This document shows positions 17,423 through 24,693 of a DNA stretch of 64,000 bases, one piece after another. The stretch's first letter is position 1, and the number at the start of each line of letters is the position of its first letter. The stretch is from Bradyrhizobium sp. BR13661 (lineage in GTDB: Bacteria; Pseudomonadota; Alphaproteobacteria; Rhizobiales; Xanthobacteraceae): positions 124,001 to 188,000 of the forward strand of contig NZ_JARXWB010000011.1 of NCBI RefSeq assembly GCF_029892425.1, given 5' to 3'. The notes under the pieces are model-generated. The model saw only the letters and a program-made list of their open reading frames with translations. It searched no databases and was not told the origin of the DNA. The translations under genes were made by a program, and so were the position numbers.

Positions 17423-17887
17423 TCAGAACTCCAGCGGCGCGTTGTCGACGACCTCTTTCATCACGAAGAAAGTGCGGGTCTGCCGCACACCCGGCAGCGC
17501 GATCAGCTGCTCGCCATGGATGCGGTTGAAATCCTCCATGTCGCCGACGCGGATCTTGAGGAAGTAGTCGAAGTCGCCGGCGACGAGGTGGCAGTCGAGC
17601 ACGAATTTCAGCCTGGCGATCGCCTGCTCGAAGGTGGCAAAGCTCTCCGGGGTCGAGCGGTCGAGCACGACGCCGACCATCACCAGCGTGCCCTTCGCCA
17701 CCTTCTTCGGCGCCACCATGGCCCGGACAGCGGCGATAAAGCCGTCCTCGAACAGGCGCTGGGTGCGGCGGTGGCAGGTGGCTGGGCTGATCGCGACCGT
17801 TTCGGCCAGCTCGGCATTGCTGAGCCGGCCGTTATTCTGCAGCAATCTCAACATCTTGAGGTCGATACGATCGAGCCGCGCAGACAT
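17423..17887 (-). CDS. Lrp/AsnC family regulator, probable acdS regulator (AcdR)
   Basis: A 154-aa regulator with an N-terminal winged helix (RIDLKMLRLLQNNGRLSNAELA with the recognition helix SPATCHRRTQRLFEDGFI, residues 5-51) and a C-terminal RAM domain ending FFVMKEVVDNAPLEF. The gene is divergent from acdS with 159 bases between starts. In other rhizobia and Pseudomonas an Lrp-like protein (AcdR, LrpL) encoded beside acdS activates it, so the same role is inferred here. The ATG at 17885-17887 begins MSARLDRIDLK; the longer open frame upstream overlaps acdS and is spurious. Confidence 0.9.
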   Translation of the reverse strand: MSARLDRIDLKMLRLLQNNGRLSNAELAETVAISPATCHRRTQRLFEDGFIAAVRAMVAPKKVAKGTLVMVGVVLDRSTPESFATFEQAIARLKFVLDCHLVAGDFDYFLKIRVGDMEDFNRIHGEQLIALPGVRQTRTFFVMKEVVDNAPLEF

Positions 17888-17911
17888 GGAAGAATCTTTC
17901 TCTAAAATAAC

Positions 17912-17979
17912 AATTATCGGAAGAATTATCGGCAAAAACTGCATGTCTTGCAAGATATCGCGCAATATGGGCGCAATAT
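17912..17979. promoter_or_regulatory. Possible Lrp-type control region between acdR-like gene and acdS
   Basis: The AT-rich divergent region contains the direct repeat AATTATCGG at 17912-17920 and 17924-17932 (12-bp period), the perfect palindrome TCTTGCAAGA at 17946-17955, and the direct repeat GCGCAATAT at 17960-17968 and 17971-17979 (11-bp period). Repeats phased by about one helical turn fit an Lrp-family octamer. No binding site has been shown. Confidence 0.5.
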
Positions 17980-18046
17980 TCGAGAGCACCTTTTTACAGC
18001 GCAATGCTAGCCACATCCCAGACACAACGCCAACAGGGATGCTCTT

Positions 18047-19063
18047 ATGAACCTGGATAAATTCGCCCGCTATCCGCTCACCTTCGGCCCGACCCCCATC
18101 GAGAAGCTGGAGCGGCTGTCGAAGCATCTCGGCGGCAATGTCGAGATCTACGCCAAGCGCGAGGACTGCAATTCCGGCCTCGCCTATGGCGGCAACAAGC
18201 TGCGCAAGCTCGAATACATCATCCCTGATGCCATCGCCTCGAACGCCGACACGCTGGTCTCGATCGGCGGCGTGCAGTCCAACCACACCCGCATGATCGC
18301 CGCCGTCGCGGCCAAGATCGGCATGAAGTGCCGCCTGGTGCAGGAAGCCTGGGTGCCGCACGAGGACGCCGTCTACGACCGTGTCGGCAACATCATGCTC
18401 TCGCGCATCATGGGCGCCGACGTGCGCCTGGTCGACGACGGCTTCGACATCGGCATCCGCAAGAGCTGGGAGCAGGCGATCGAGGACGTGAAGGCTGCCG
18501 GCGGCAAGCCCTATGCGATCCCGGCGGGCGCCTCCGTGCACAAATATGGCGGGCTCGGCTATGTCGGTTTCGCCGAAGAGGTGCGTCAGCAAGAGGCCGC
18601 GCTCGGTTTCAAGTTCGACTACGTCATCGTCTGCACCGTCACCGGCTCGACCCATGGCGGCATGCTGGTCGGCTTCGCCGCCGATGGCCGCGCCCGCAAG
18701 GTGATCGGCATCGACGCGTCCTTCACGCCGGCGCAGACCAAAGCGCAGGTGCTCTCGATCGCGCAGAACACGGCAAAGCTGGTCGACCTCGGCGAGGACA
18801 TCGTTGCGGACGACGTCGTGCTGATCGAGGACTACGCCTATCCCGCCTATGGCGTGCCGTCGGAAGAGACCAAGGAGGCGATCCGCCTCACCGCACGGTT
18901 GGAGGCGATGATCACCGACCCCGTCTATGAAGGCAAATCGATGCAGGGCCTGATCGACCTCGTGCAGAAGAACCATTTCGAGAAGGGCGCAAAGATTCTC
19001 TATGCCCATCTCGGCGGCGCACCGGCGTTGAACGGGTACGGTTACGCGTTCCGGAACGGTTGA
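18047..19063 (+). CDS. acdS: 1-aminocyclopropane-1-carboxylate deaminase
   Basis: PLP enzyme that cleaves ACC, the plant ethylene precursor, into 2-oxobutyrate and ammonia, lowering ethylene in the host root. The 338-aa protein has the usual length. It retains the residues used to separate true ACC deaminase from D-cysteine desulfhydrase: PLP Lys51 (GGNKLRK), Ser78 (QSNHTR), Tyr294, Glu295 (PVYEGKS) and Leu322 (HLGG). The ATG lies 159 bases from the divergent Lrp-type regulator gene, which suggests local control. No nitrogenase or nodulation gene is nearby. Confidence 0.96.
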   Translation: MNLDKFARYPLTFGPTPIEKLERLSKHLGGNVEIYAKREDCNSGLAYGGNKLRKLEYIIPDAIASNADTLVSIGGVQSNHTRMIAAVAAKIGMKCRLVQEAWVPHEDAVYDRVGNIMLSRIMGADVRLVDDGFDIGIRKSWEQAIEDVKAAGGKPYAIPAGASVHKYGGLGYVGFAEEVRQQEAALGFKFDYVIVCTVTGSTHGGMLVGFAADGRARKVIGIDASFTPAQTKAQVLSIAQNTAKLVDLGEDIVADDVVLIEDYAYPAYGVPSEETKEAIRLTARLEAMITDPVYEGKSMQGLIDLVQKNHFEKGAKILYAHLGGAPALNGYGYAFRNG

Positions 19064-19093
19064 GGTAGCGCGGCTCGAGCCTGTCCTCAGCTG

Positions 19094-19225
19094 TCGTCCC
19101 GGCGAAGGCCGGGACCCATACGCCGCAGCAGTGGTTGTGGGACGAGACGGTCATTGCCTGTCTTCGTCAAGCGATTGCTGCCGCGTATGGATCCCGGATC
19201 TGCGCTTCGCTTGTCCGGGATGACG
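19094..19225. repeat. Palindromic intergenic repeat (about 130 bp)
   Basis: Between acdS and recQ the sequence begins CGTCCCGGCGAAGGCCGGGA and ends TTGTCCGGGATGACG. An inner pair matches too: CCATACGCCGCAGCA near 19116 and TGCTGCCGCGTATGG near 19176. The left arm forms its own hairpin (CCCGGC...GCCGGG). It belongs with the elements at 55258 and 58838. Confidence 0.75.
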
Positions 19226-19267
19226 TGTGGAGGGATTTGGGCTCGCCAACGACCGTTGCGTTGCAAG

Positions 19268-21130
19268 CTACCGCGTCTTCACGATCTGCAACAACTCCTC
19301 GCCGTAATGCTCGAGCTTCTTGTCACCGATGCCGGGGACATTGCGCAGTTCGTCTAGCGTGGTCGGCCAGGCCCGGACGATGCCGTCGATGGTGGCATCG
19401 TGCAGCACGACATAGGCCGGCACACCGCGCTCGCGCGCCACTTCCGAACGCCAGGACCGCAGGCGCGCGCGCAATTCGGGATCGACATCGCCCTGCGGTG
19501 CGCTGGCCGCCGGCGCAAGATCGCCGCGGCGGGATTTTGCGCGGCTGGCGCGCACGCGCGTGGTGGGCGCCTCCTCGCGCAGCCACACCTCCGTCTCGCC
19601 GCGCAGGACGCCACGCGCGGAGTCGGTCAGCTTCAACCCGCCGAAGGCCTCGCTGTCGGCCTGCAAATGCCCCATTGCCACCAGTTGCCGGAGCACGGTG
19701 CGCCACTGCTTTTCGTTGAGCTCGCGGCCGATACCGAACACCGACAGCTTGTCGTGGCCGAACTGCGTCACCTTCTCGGTCAGGCGACCGATCAGCACGT
19801 CGATCAGATGCATCGCGCCAAAGCGTTGCCCGGTGCGATAGACGCAGGACAACAGCTTCTGCGCCAGGACCCTGCCCTCGCGCATTTTCGGCGGCGTGAG
19901 ACAATTGTCGCAATTGCCGCAGCTCTCGCCATGCAGGGTCTCGCCGAAATAGGCGAGCAGCTGCTTGCGCCGGCACTGCGCCGTCTCGGCGAGGCCAACC
20001 AGCGCATCGAGCTTGCCGATCGACACGCGCTTGAAGTCGTCAGAACCACTGGACTCATCGATCATGCGGCGCTGCTGCACGATGTCGGAGAGACCATAGG
20101 CCATCCAGGCCGCTGACGGCTTGCCGTCGCGGCCCGCGCGACCGGTCTCCTGGTAATAGGCCTCGATGCTCTTGGGCAGGTCGAGATGGGCGACGAAGCG
20201 CACGTCGGGCTTGTCGATGCCCATCCCAAACGCAATGGTCGCGACGATGACGATGCCGTCCTCGTTGAGGAAACGGTCCTGGTTGCGCGAACGCACGCTG
20301 CTGTCCAGACCCGCATGATAAGGCAGCGCCGCGATGCCGGCCTCTGCGAGCGCGGCGGCGACCTCCTCGACACGGTTGCGCGACAGGCAATAGACCACGC
20401 CGGCATCACCGGCATGGCGTTCCCGGATGAACTCCTTGAGCTGCGACACTGCGTTGCGCTTGTCGACGATCTCGTAGCGGATGTTGGGCCGGTCGAAGCT
20501 GGAGACGAATTGCGGGCTGTCGGTCAGTTGGAGCCGCTGGACGATCTCCTTCCGCGTCAGCTCGTCGGCGGTCGCAGTCAGCGCGATGCGCGGCACGTCC
20601 GGGAAGCGCTCGGCGATGATGGAGAGGCCGACATATTCAGGCCGGAAGTCGTGGCCCCATTGCGAGACGCAATGGGCTTCGTCGATCGCAAACAGCGCGA
20701 CCTTCGCCTGCGCCAGCATCGACAGGCAGCGCGGCGTGACCAGGCGTTCGGGCGCGACATAGAGCAGATCGAGATCACCTGCGATCAAGCGCCGCTCGAT
20801 CTCGGAGGCTTCCTGGAACGACAGCGACGAGTTCAGCGCCGCTGCGTTGACGCCCGCTTCGATCAGGCCGGCGACCTGATCGCGCATCAGCGCGATCAGC
20901 GGCGAGACCACGATGCCGCAACCTTCGCGCAACAGCGACGGCAATTGATAGCACAGCGACTTGCCGCCGCCGGTCGGCATCAGCACCAGGCAATTGCCGC
21001 CGCCGGTGACGTGCCGGATGATTTCGCCCTGCGCCCCGCGAAAGCCCGGCAGGCCGAACACCGAATGCAACACCGACAGCGCATCGCGGCCTTCGGCCGG
21101 CGCGGGCAGCGGAGCGGTGGATGCGGACAT
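19268..21130 (-). CDS. recQ: ATP-dependent DNA helicase RecQ
   Basis: A 3'-5' superfamily 2 helicase for recombination and fork repair. The 620-aa protein has all RecQ modules: Walker A MPTGGGKSLCYQLPSL (near residue 52), DEAH box with AIDEAHCVSQWGHDFRPEY (near 150), helicase motif VI in QETGRAGRDG, the RQC zinc site (CRRKQLLAYFGE and SCGNCDNC, near 400) and a C-terminal HRDC domain (RLRSWRSEVARERGVPAYVV with NVPGIGDKKLEHYG). The start is the ATG at 21128-21130. It stands alone between a repeat and the deacetylase gene. Confidence 0.96.
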   Translation of the reverse strand: MSASTAPLPAPAEGRDALSVLHSVFGLPGFRGAQGEIIRHVTGGGNCLVLMPTGGGKSLCYQLPSLLREGCGIVVSPLIALMRDQVAGLIEAGVNAAALNSSLSFQEASEIERRLIAGDLDLLYVAPERLVTPRCLSMLAQAKVALFAIDEAHCVSQWGHDFRPEYVGLSIIAERFPDVPRIALTATADELTRKEIVQRLQLTDSPQFVSSFDRPNIRYEIVDKRNAVSQLKEFIRERHAGDAGVVYCLSRNRVEEVAAALAEAGIAALPYHAGLDSSVRSRNQDRFLNEDGIVIVATIAFGMGIDKPDVRFVAHLDLPKSIEAYYQETGRAGRDGKPSAAWMAYGLSDIVQQRRMIDESSGSDDFKRVSIGKLDALVGLAETAQCRRKQLLAYFGETLHGESCGNCDNCLTPPKMREGRVLAQKLLSCVYRTGQRFGAMHLIDVLIGRLTEKVTQFGHDKLSVFGIGRELNEKQWRTVLRQLVAMGHLQADSEAFGGLKLTDSARGVLRGETEVWLREEAPTTRVRASRAKSRRGDLAPAASAPQGDVDPELRARLRSWRSEVARERGVPAYVVLHDATIDGIVRAWPTTLDELRNVPGIGDKKLEHYGEELLQIVKTR

Positions 21131-21252
21131 GGGCGTGTCGGGGGCTTTTCGAGATTCGTCACAACGCCAGTCGCATGACCGCGCGGGCGTTGCAAGACGA
21201 TTTGACGCGAGCGACGCTCCCTCTCCCCGTTCTTGCCGGGAGAAGTGAAAAG

Positions 21253-22029
21253 CTACGCCCCGATCCTGCGCAATGCCTCGGCAACCGTGACGATCGGCAT
21301 GTTGCGCTTTTCCGCCGCCTTCAGCGCGTGGCGCAACAGGGCCGGCGTGCAGCCGTAAGGGCTCGGCGCATCGACGACGTCATGGCCGTAGAAGATCAGC
21401 CAGCCGCCGCTTGCGACTGCCTCGTCGAAATAATGGTCGACACCATCCGTATCGATCTCGCAATTGACCAGCGGCGAGGCGCGCAGGAACTGCAAATCGA
21501 TGATTTCGCTGTTGACGCCGGGAAGGATACCCCGCGCCGAGCGGAAATTCCGGGCGAGCTGTGGTTTTCGCCAGACCGACGCCAAGCCATAGGGATAGGC
21601 GAAATTCTCGAGCCGGATCGAGGAATCGATGCCACGGAAATGGCTGCGGTTCCGCTCGATCTCGCGCGTCATCGCGACCTCGTCGAGATCGATCGCTCGC
21701 AAATGCGAGAAGGTATGGCAGCCGATCTCGTGGCCGCCGCGATGCAGCCGAATGATCGCATCGTTCGATAGACCGTGCCAATGATCCCCGGGCTGATCGA
21801 TCAGACTGCCGGCGAGATAGAACGTGCCGCGCCCGCCATGCGCTTCCAGCAGCGAGGCGCCCTCGCCCGCGGCGCTGTCAGGCGCGTCGTCGAAGGTGAA
21901 GCTCACCATCGGCGCATGCGCCGGCAAGCGGTGCGGCGCGGCGCGGAAATGCCGGGCCAGCCGATTGCTCAATCGTCCGTTGAGAGCCGACAGCACGCGT
22001 GCATTCCCTGTAATTCCATATTTCCGCAC
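21253..22029 (-). CDS. Polysaccharide deacetylase family protein (NodB-like fold)
   Basis: A 258-aa protein with the carbohydrate esterase 4 motifs: MVSFTFDDAPDSA (motif 1, residues about 41-53), GHEIGCHTFSHLRAID (motif 2, the two metal-binding His) and FYGHDVVDAP near the C-terminus. It would remove N-acetyl groups from a sugar polymer. Motif 1 reads FDDAP, with the metal-binding Asp conserved. No signal peptide is obvious, and no neighbouring polysaccharide genes identify the substrate. The start is GTG without a clear ribosome-binding site, so it is approximate. Confidence 0.85.
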   Translation of the reverse strand: MRKYGITGNARVLSALNGRLSNRLARHFRAAPHRLPAHAPMVSFTFDDAPDSAAGEGASLLEAHGGRGTFYLAGSLIDQPGDHWHGLSNDAIIRLHRGGHEIGCHTFSHLRAIDLDEVAMTREIERNRSHFRGIDSSIRLENFAYPYGLASVWRKPQLARNFRSARGILPGVNSEIIDLQFLRASPLVNCEIDTDGVDHYFDEAVASGGWLIFYGHDVVDAPSPYGCTPALLRHALKAAEKRNMPIVTVAEALRRIGA

Positions 22030-22100
22030 TGAAACATTTGCGCGCGGTCCGAGGCAAGCTTAACGCCCGGGTAATCCTAACGCGGAACCAACAGCTCTGG

Positions 22101-23102
22101 TTAACGCGCGAGCAGCGACGCATCCGTATCCGCGCCGAGATATTGCAGCCAATTGCGGAAAAGCGCCGGCGCGGCGCTGCCGGCCGCAATGTCAGTGCGC
22201 AAGGTGAGTGCAGGCAACTCGTTGGTCAACGCCGGATGGCGCTGATGCCTCGCCCGCTTTTCGAATCGCACCAGCTTTTCTTCCGTCGCTGCGTCAAAAT
22301 AGCTCACCGGGAGCGCCGGATAGACCTCCCGCTCGCGCGCGAGGAAGCGCCCGATGTCACGCAGATACTCCCGTTGCAGCGACAGCGCGTCATACTCGGG
22401 GTGGCCCTGGAAAAACACGAAGCGGCTGTTATATTGCCGAACAAAGACATCGACGCCGGCCCGGGCCGACAAGGTCAGCACCTGATAGCCGGCCTGCGTC
22501 AGATCGCTCTCCGTGACTTCGTTCAGGCGCGAATGCGAGACCTTGAGGGGCGCCGGCGCATCTCGGGTCAGCGGGTCGGTGGTCACTGCCGCGCAATCGA
22601 AGATGCCATGGCATTTGGATGGCAGGGGCTGCCGTTCGACGCGATCGAGATGGAGCACCGCCGCATGCGCGGCAAGGCATGACCAGATCGTCGAGCGCGT
22701 GTTGGTCCGGGCCCAGTCGATCAGCTCGGTGAGATCCCGCCAATACGGTTCCTGGTCGAGCTCGGGCGCGACGGGCTCGGCGCCGGTCACGATCAGCCCG
22801 TCGAACTTCTGGCGCTTGAGATCGGAGAGATCGGAATATTCGCTCTCGACATGCCACTTCGCTTCCGGCGAGCGTTTGACCGACGGCAGCGAGAAGCAAT
22901 GGAAGCGGATGCGACGCGGCCCTGCGGCGGCCTGGAGCAGCTTCATGAACTGCCGTTCGGTCGCCTTCAGCGCCGTATCCGGCATGTTGTTGATCAGCCC
23001 AATGGTCAGTTCAGCGCCGCCGTGATCGCGCGCAAGATCGCCTTCGGCCGGCACCAGCGCCGGACTCGCGATACCTTGATCCCTGGCGATCAAGACGCTC
23101 AT
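22101..23102 (-). CDS. metA: Homoserine O-acyltransferase (MetA type)
   Basis: Acylates homoserine in methionine synthesis. The 333-aa protein has the MetA glutaminase-like fold: GLINNMPDTALKATERQF (about residues 34-51), the nucleophile Cys in WSCLAAHAAV (near 144), Lys in PSKCHGIF, and His/Glu of FQGHPEYD. Members may use succinyl- or acetyl-CoA; the neighbouring MetY uses O-acetylhomoserine, which favours acetyl transfer here, but a residue-level test is needed. It starts 12 bases after the metY stop, so the order is metY-metA in one operon. Confidence 0.9.
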   Translation of the reverse strand: MSVLIARDQGIASPALVPAEGDLARDHGGAELTIGLINNMPDTALKATERQFMKLLQAAAGPRRIRFHCFSLPSVKRSPEAKWHVESEYSDLSDLKRQKFDGLIVTGAEPVAPELDQEPYWRDLTELIDWARTNTRSTIWSCLAAHAAVLHLDRVERQPLPSKCHGIFDCAAVTTDPLTRDAPAPLKVSHSRLNEVTESDLTQAGYQVLTLSARAGVDVFVRQYNSRFVFFQGHPEYDALSLQREYLRDIGRFLAREREVYPALPVSYFDAATEEKLVRFEKRARHQRHPALTNELPALTLRTDIAAGSAAPALFRNWLQYLGADTDASLLAR

Positions 23103-23114
23103 CGGATTGGTTGT

Positions 23115-24416
23115 CTACTCCGCGGCCTGGAGACGCGAGGCCGGACAGGCCTTTTCCAGCGCTTGGTCGATGTCCTCGATGATGTCTGAGGCATGCTCGA
23201 TGCCGATCGAGAGGCGGATCGTCTCCGGCAGCACACCGGCTGCGCGCTGCTGCTCTGCCGACATCTGCCGGTGCGTGGTCGAGGCCGGGTGACAGGCCAG
23301 CGACTTGGCGTCGCCAATGTTGACGAGGCGTGTGATCAACTTCAGCGCGTCATAGAAGGCCTTGCCGGCCTCCATGCCGCCCTTGATGCCGAAGGTGAAC
23401 AGCGAGGAGGCGTTGCCGTCGAGATATTTCTGGACCAGCGGAAAATAGGGGCTGTCCGGGAAGCCGGTGTAATTGACCCAGGCCACGCGCGGATCGTTGC
23501 GCAGGAATTCGGCGACCTTGCGGGCGTTCTCGCAGTGGCGCTCCATACGCAGCGCGACCGTCTCGATGCCCTGGAGCAGCAGGAACGCGTTGAACGGCGA
23601 CAGCACCGAGCCCATGGTGCGCTGATAGACACTGCGCGCACGCTCGATATAGGCCGTCTTGCCGAAGCGCTCGGCGTAGACCAGGCCGTGATAGGAGGCG
23701 TCCGGCTTGTTGTAGGCCGGGAAGCGGTCGGCATGCGTGGCCCAAGGGAAGTTTCCGGAATCGACGATGGCGCCGCCGAGCGTGGTGCCGTGGCCGCCCA
23801 GGAACTTGGTCAGCGAATGCACGGCGATGTCGGCGCCGTAGTCGAACGGCTTGAGCAGGATCGGGGTTGCGACCGTGTTGTCGACGATCAGTGGCACGCC
23901 ATGCGCATGTGCGATCTTGGCCAGCGCCTCGATGTCGCAGACATTGCCGGCGGGATTGCCGATGGTCTCGGCGAACACGGCGCGGGTGTTCTCGTCGATC
24001 AGCCTGGCGATCGCGTCAGGCGCGTCGCTCTCGGCGAAGCGGCCGATGATGCCCTGCCGCGGCAGGATGTGGGAGAGCAACGTGTGCGTGGTGCCGTAGA
24101 GCTGCGGCACGGAGACGATGTTGCCGCCGTGATCGGCGACATTGACGAAAGCGAAATGCAGCGCGGCCTGCCCGGTCGCGACCGCGAGCGCGCCGACGCC
24201 ACCCTCGAGCTGGGCGATGCGCTTTTCCAGCACGGCGCTGGTCGGATTGGCGATACGGCTGTAGCGAAAACCTTCGGCCTCGAGATTGAACAGCGCGGCA
24301 CCATGGTCGGCGCTGTCGAAGGCGTAGGCTGCGGTCTGGTAGATCGGCACGGCGACCGCGTGCGTGGTGGCCTCGGGCTCGTAGCCGGCGTGAATAGCAA
24401 TCGTCTCGTTGCGCAT
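23115..24416 (-). CDS. metY: O-acetylhomoserine sulfhydrylase (MetY)
   Basis: PLP enzyme that combines O-acetylhomoserine with sulfide to give homocysteine, the direct sulfhydrylation route. The 433-aa length and motifs fit: TIAIHAGYEPEATTHAVAVP, YQTAAYAFDSADHGAALF, YSRIANPTSAVLEKRIAQLEGG, and the PLP lysine in AVHSLTKFLGGHGTTLGG (near residue 209). Cystathionine gamma-synthases are shorter (about 390 aa). It is followed closely by metA. Its upstream 120 bases can form three hairpins and contain a short ORF, suggesting control by the leader. Confidence 0.94.
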   Translation of the reverse strand: MRNETIAIHAGYEPEATTHAVAVPIYQTAAYAFDSADHGAALFNLEAEGFRYSRIANPTSAVLEKRIAQLEGGVGALAVATGQAALHFAFVNVADHGGNIVSVPQLYGTTHTLLSHILPRQGIIGRFAESDAPDAIARLIDENTRAVFAETIGNPAGNVCDIEALAKIAHAHGVPLIVDNTVATPILLKPFDYGADIAVHSLTKFLGGHGTTLGGAIVDSGNFPWATHADRFPAYNKPDASYHGLVYAERFGKTAYIERARSVYQRTMGSVLSPFNAFLLLQGIETVALRMERHCENARKVAEFLRNDPRVAWVNYTGFPDSPYFPLVQKYLDGNASSLFTFGIKGGMEAGKAFYDALKLITRLVNIGDAKSLACHPASTTHRQMSAEQQRAAGVLPETIRLSIGIEHASDIIEDIDQALEKACPASRLQAAE

Positions 24417-24420
24417 CGTA

Positions 24421-24535
24421 CCACCTCCGCGTGGGACGCGGCCCGCACTTATTGGCCTGTATGAGGCATGTGCGTTGTCCCGCCCTTCCTCTGTTAGAGG
24501 CGGGTGGTAAAGCGGACAATAATTCGCTTAGACAT
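24421..24535 (-). promoter_or_regulatory. Structured 5' leader of metY, three hairpins
   Basis: Read on the minus strand, three hairpins follow each other: an element pairing CCCGCC with GGCGGG (24479-24504, with an inner CTCT/AGAG stem and a longer TTGT/ACAA closure), then CGCAC/GTGCG (24444-24474, inner GCCT/AGGC), then CCGCG/CGCGG (24427-24441), whose foot overlaps the GGAGGTGG ribosome-binding site. The first hairpin loop holds the stop of a 13-codon ORF. The common SAM-II aptamer pattern (ending CUAAAG-like) is not seen, so I do not assign a riboswitch class. Confidence 0.5.
24494..24535 (-). CDS. Possible 13-aa leader peptide upstream of metY
   Basis: ATG to TAA gives MSKRIIVRFTTRL. 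The stop codon lies in the loop of the first leader hairpin, so a ribosome on this ORF would disrupt that hairpin. The peptide has no Met (beyond the start) or Cys, which argues against classical attenuation by those amino acids. The ribosome-binding site is poor (AGGG about 11 bases upstream). It could be a chance ORF. Confidence 0.35.
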   Translation of the reverse strand: MSKRIIVRFTTRL

Positions 24536-24601
24536 CGAGGAAGTAACCCTAATGTCTGTTGGCGAATTGGCTAAAGTTTAAGTCAATTTGTATTAACTAC
24601 T

Positions 24602-24628
24602 GCGCTGGCGTCTCCGTGAAGCCAGCGC
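24602..24628 (-). terminator. Possible terminator after the amidase gene
   Basis: An 8-bp stem, GCGCTGGC (24602-24609) and GCCAGCGC (24621-24628), lies 65 bases beyond the amidase stop. The minus-strand tail is AGTAGTTAATAC, not a true T-run, so termination would be weak. Confidence 0.4.
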
Positions 24629-24693
24629 GCCTGTTTCGACGGCAGGATAGCGTAACAGGCTTCGCGCCGACGCACGAAGCCTCGAACGCCAAA

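Noticed and set aside
18047..19009. Long minus-strand open frame continuous with the Lrp-type gene (17423-19009, 528 codons)
   Set aside because: The upper part overlaps acdS antisense and has no domain; the real regulator starts at 17887.
24541..24590. GGCTAAAGTTTAAG on the plus strand as a SAM-II riboswitch core
   Set aside because: The orientation is opposite to metY, and no pseudoknot pairing partners are visible.
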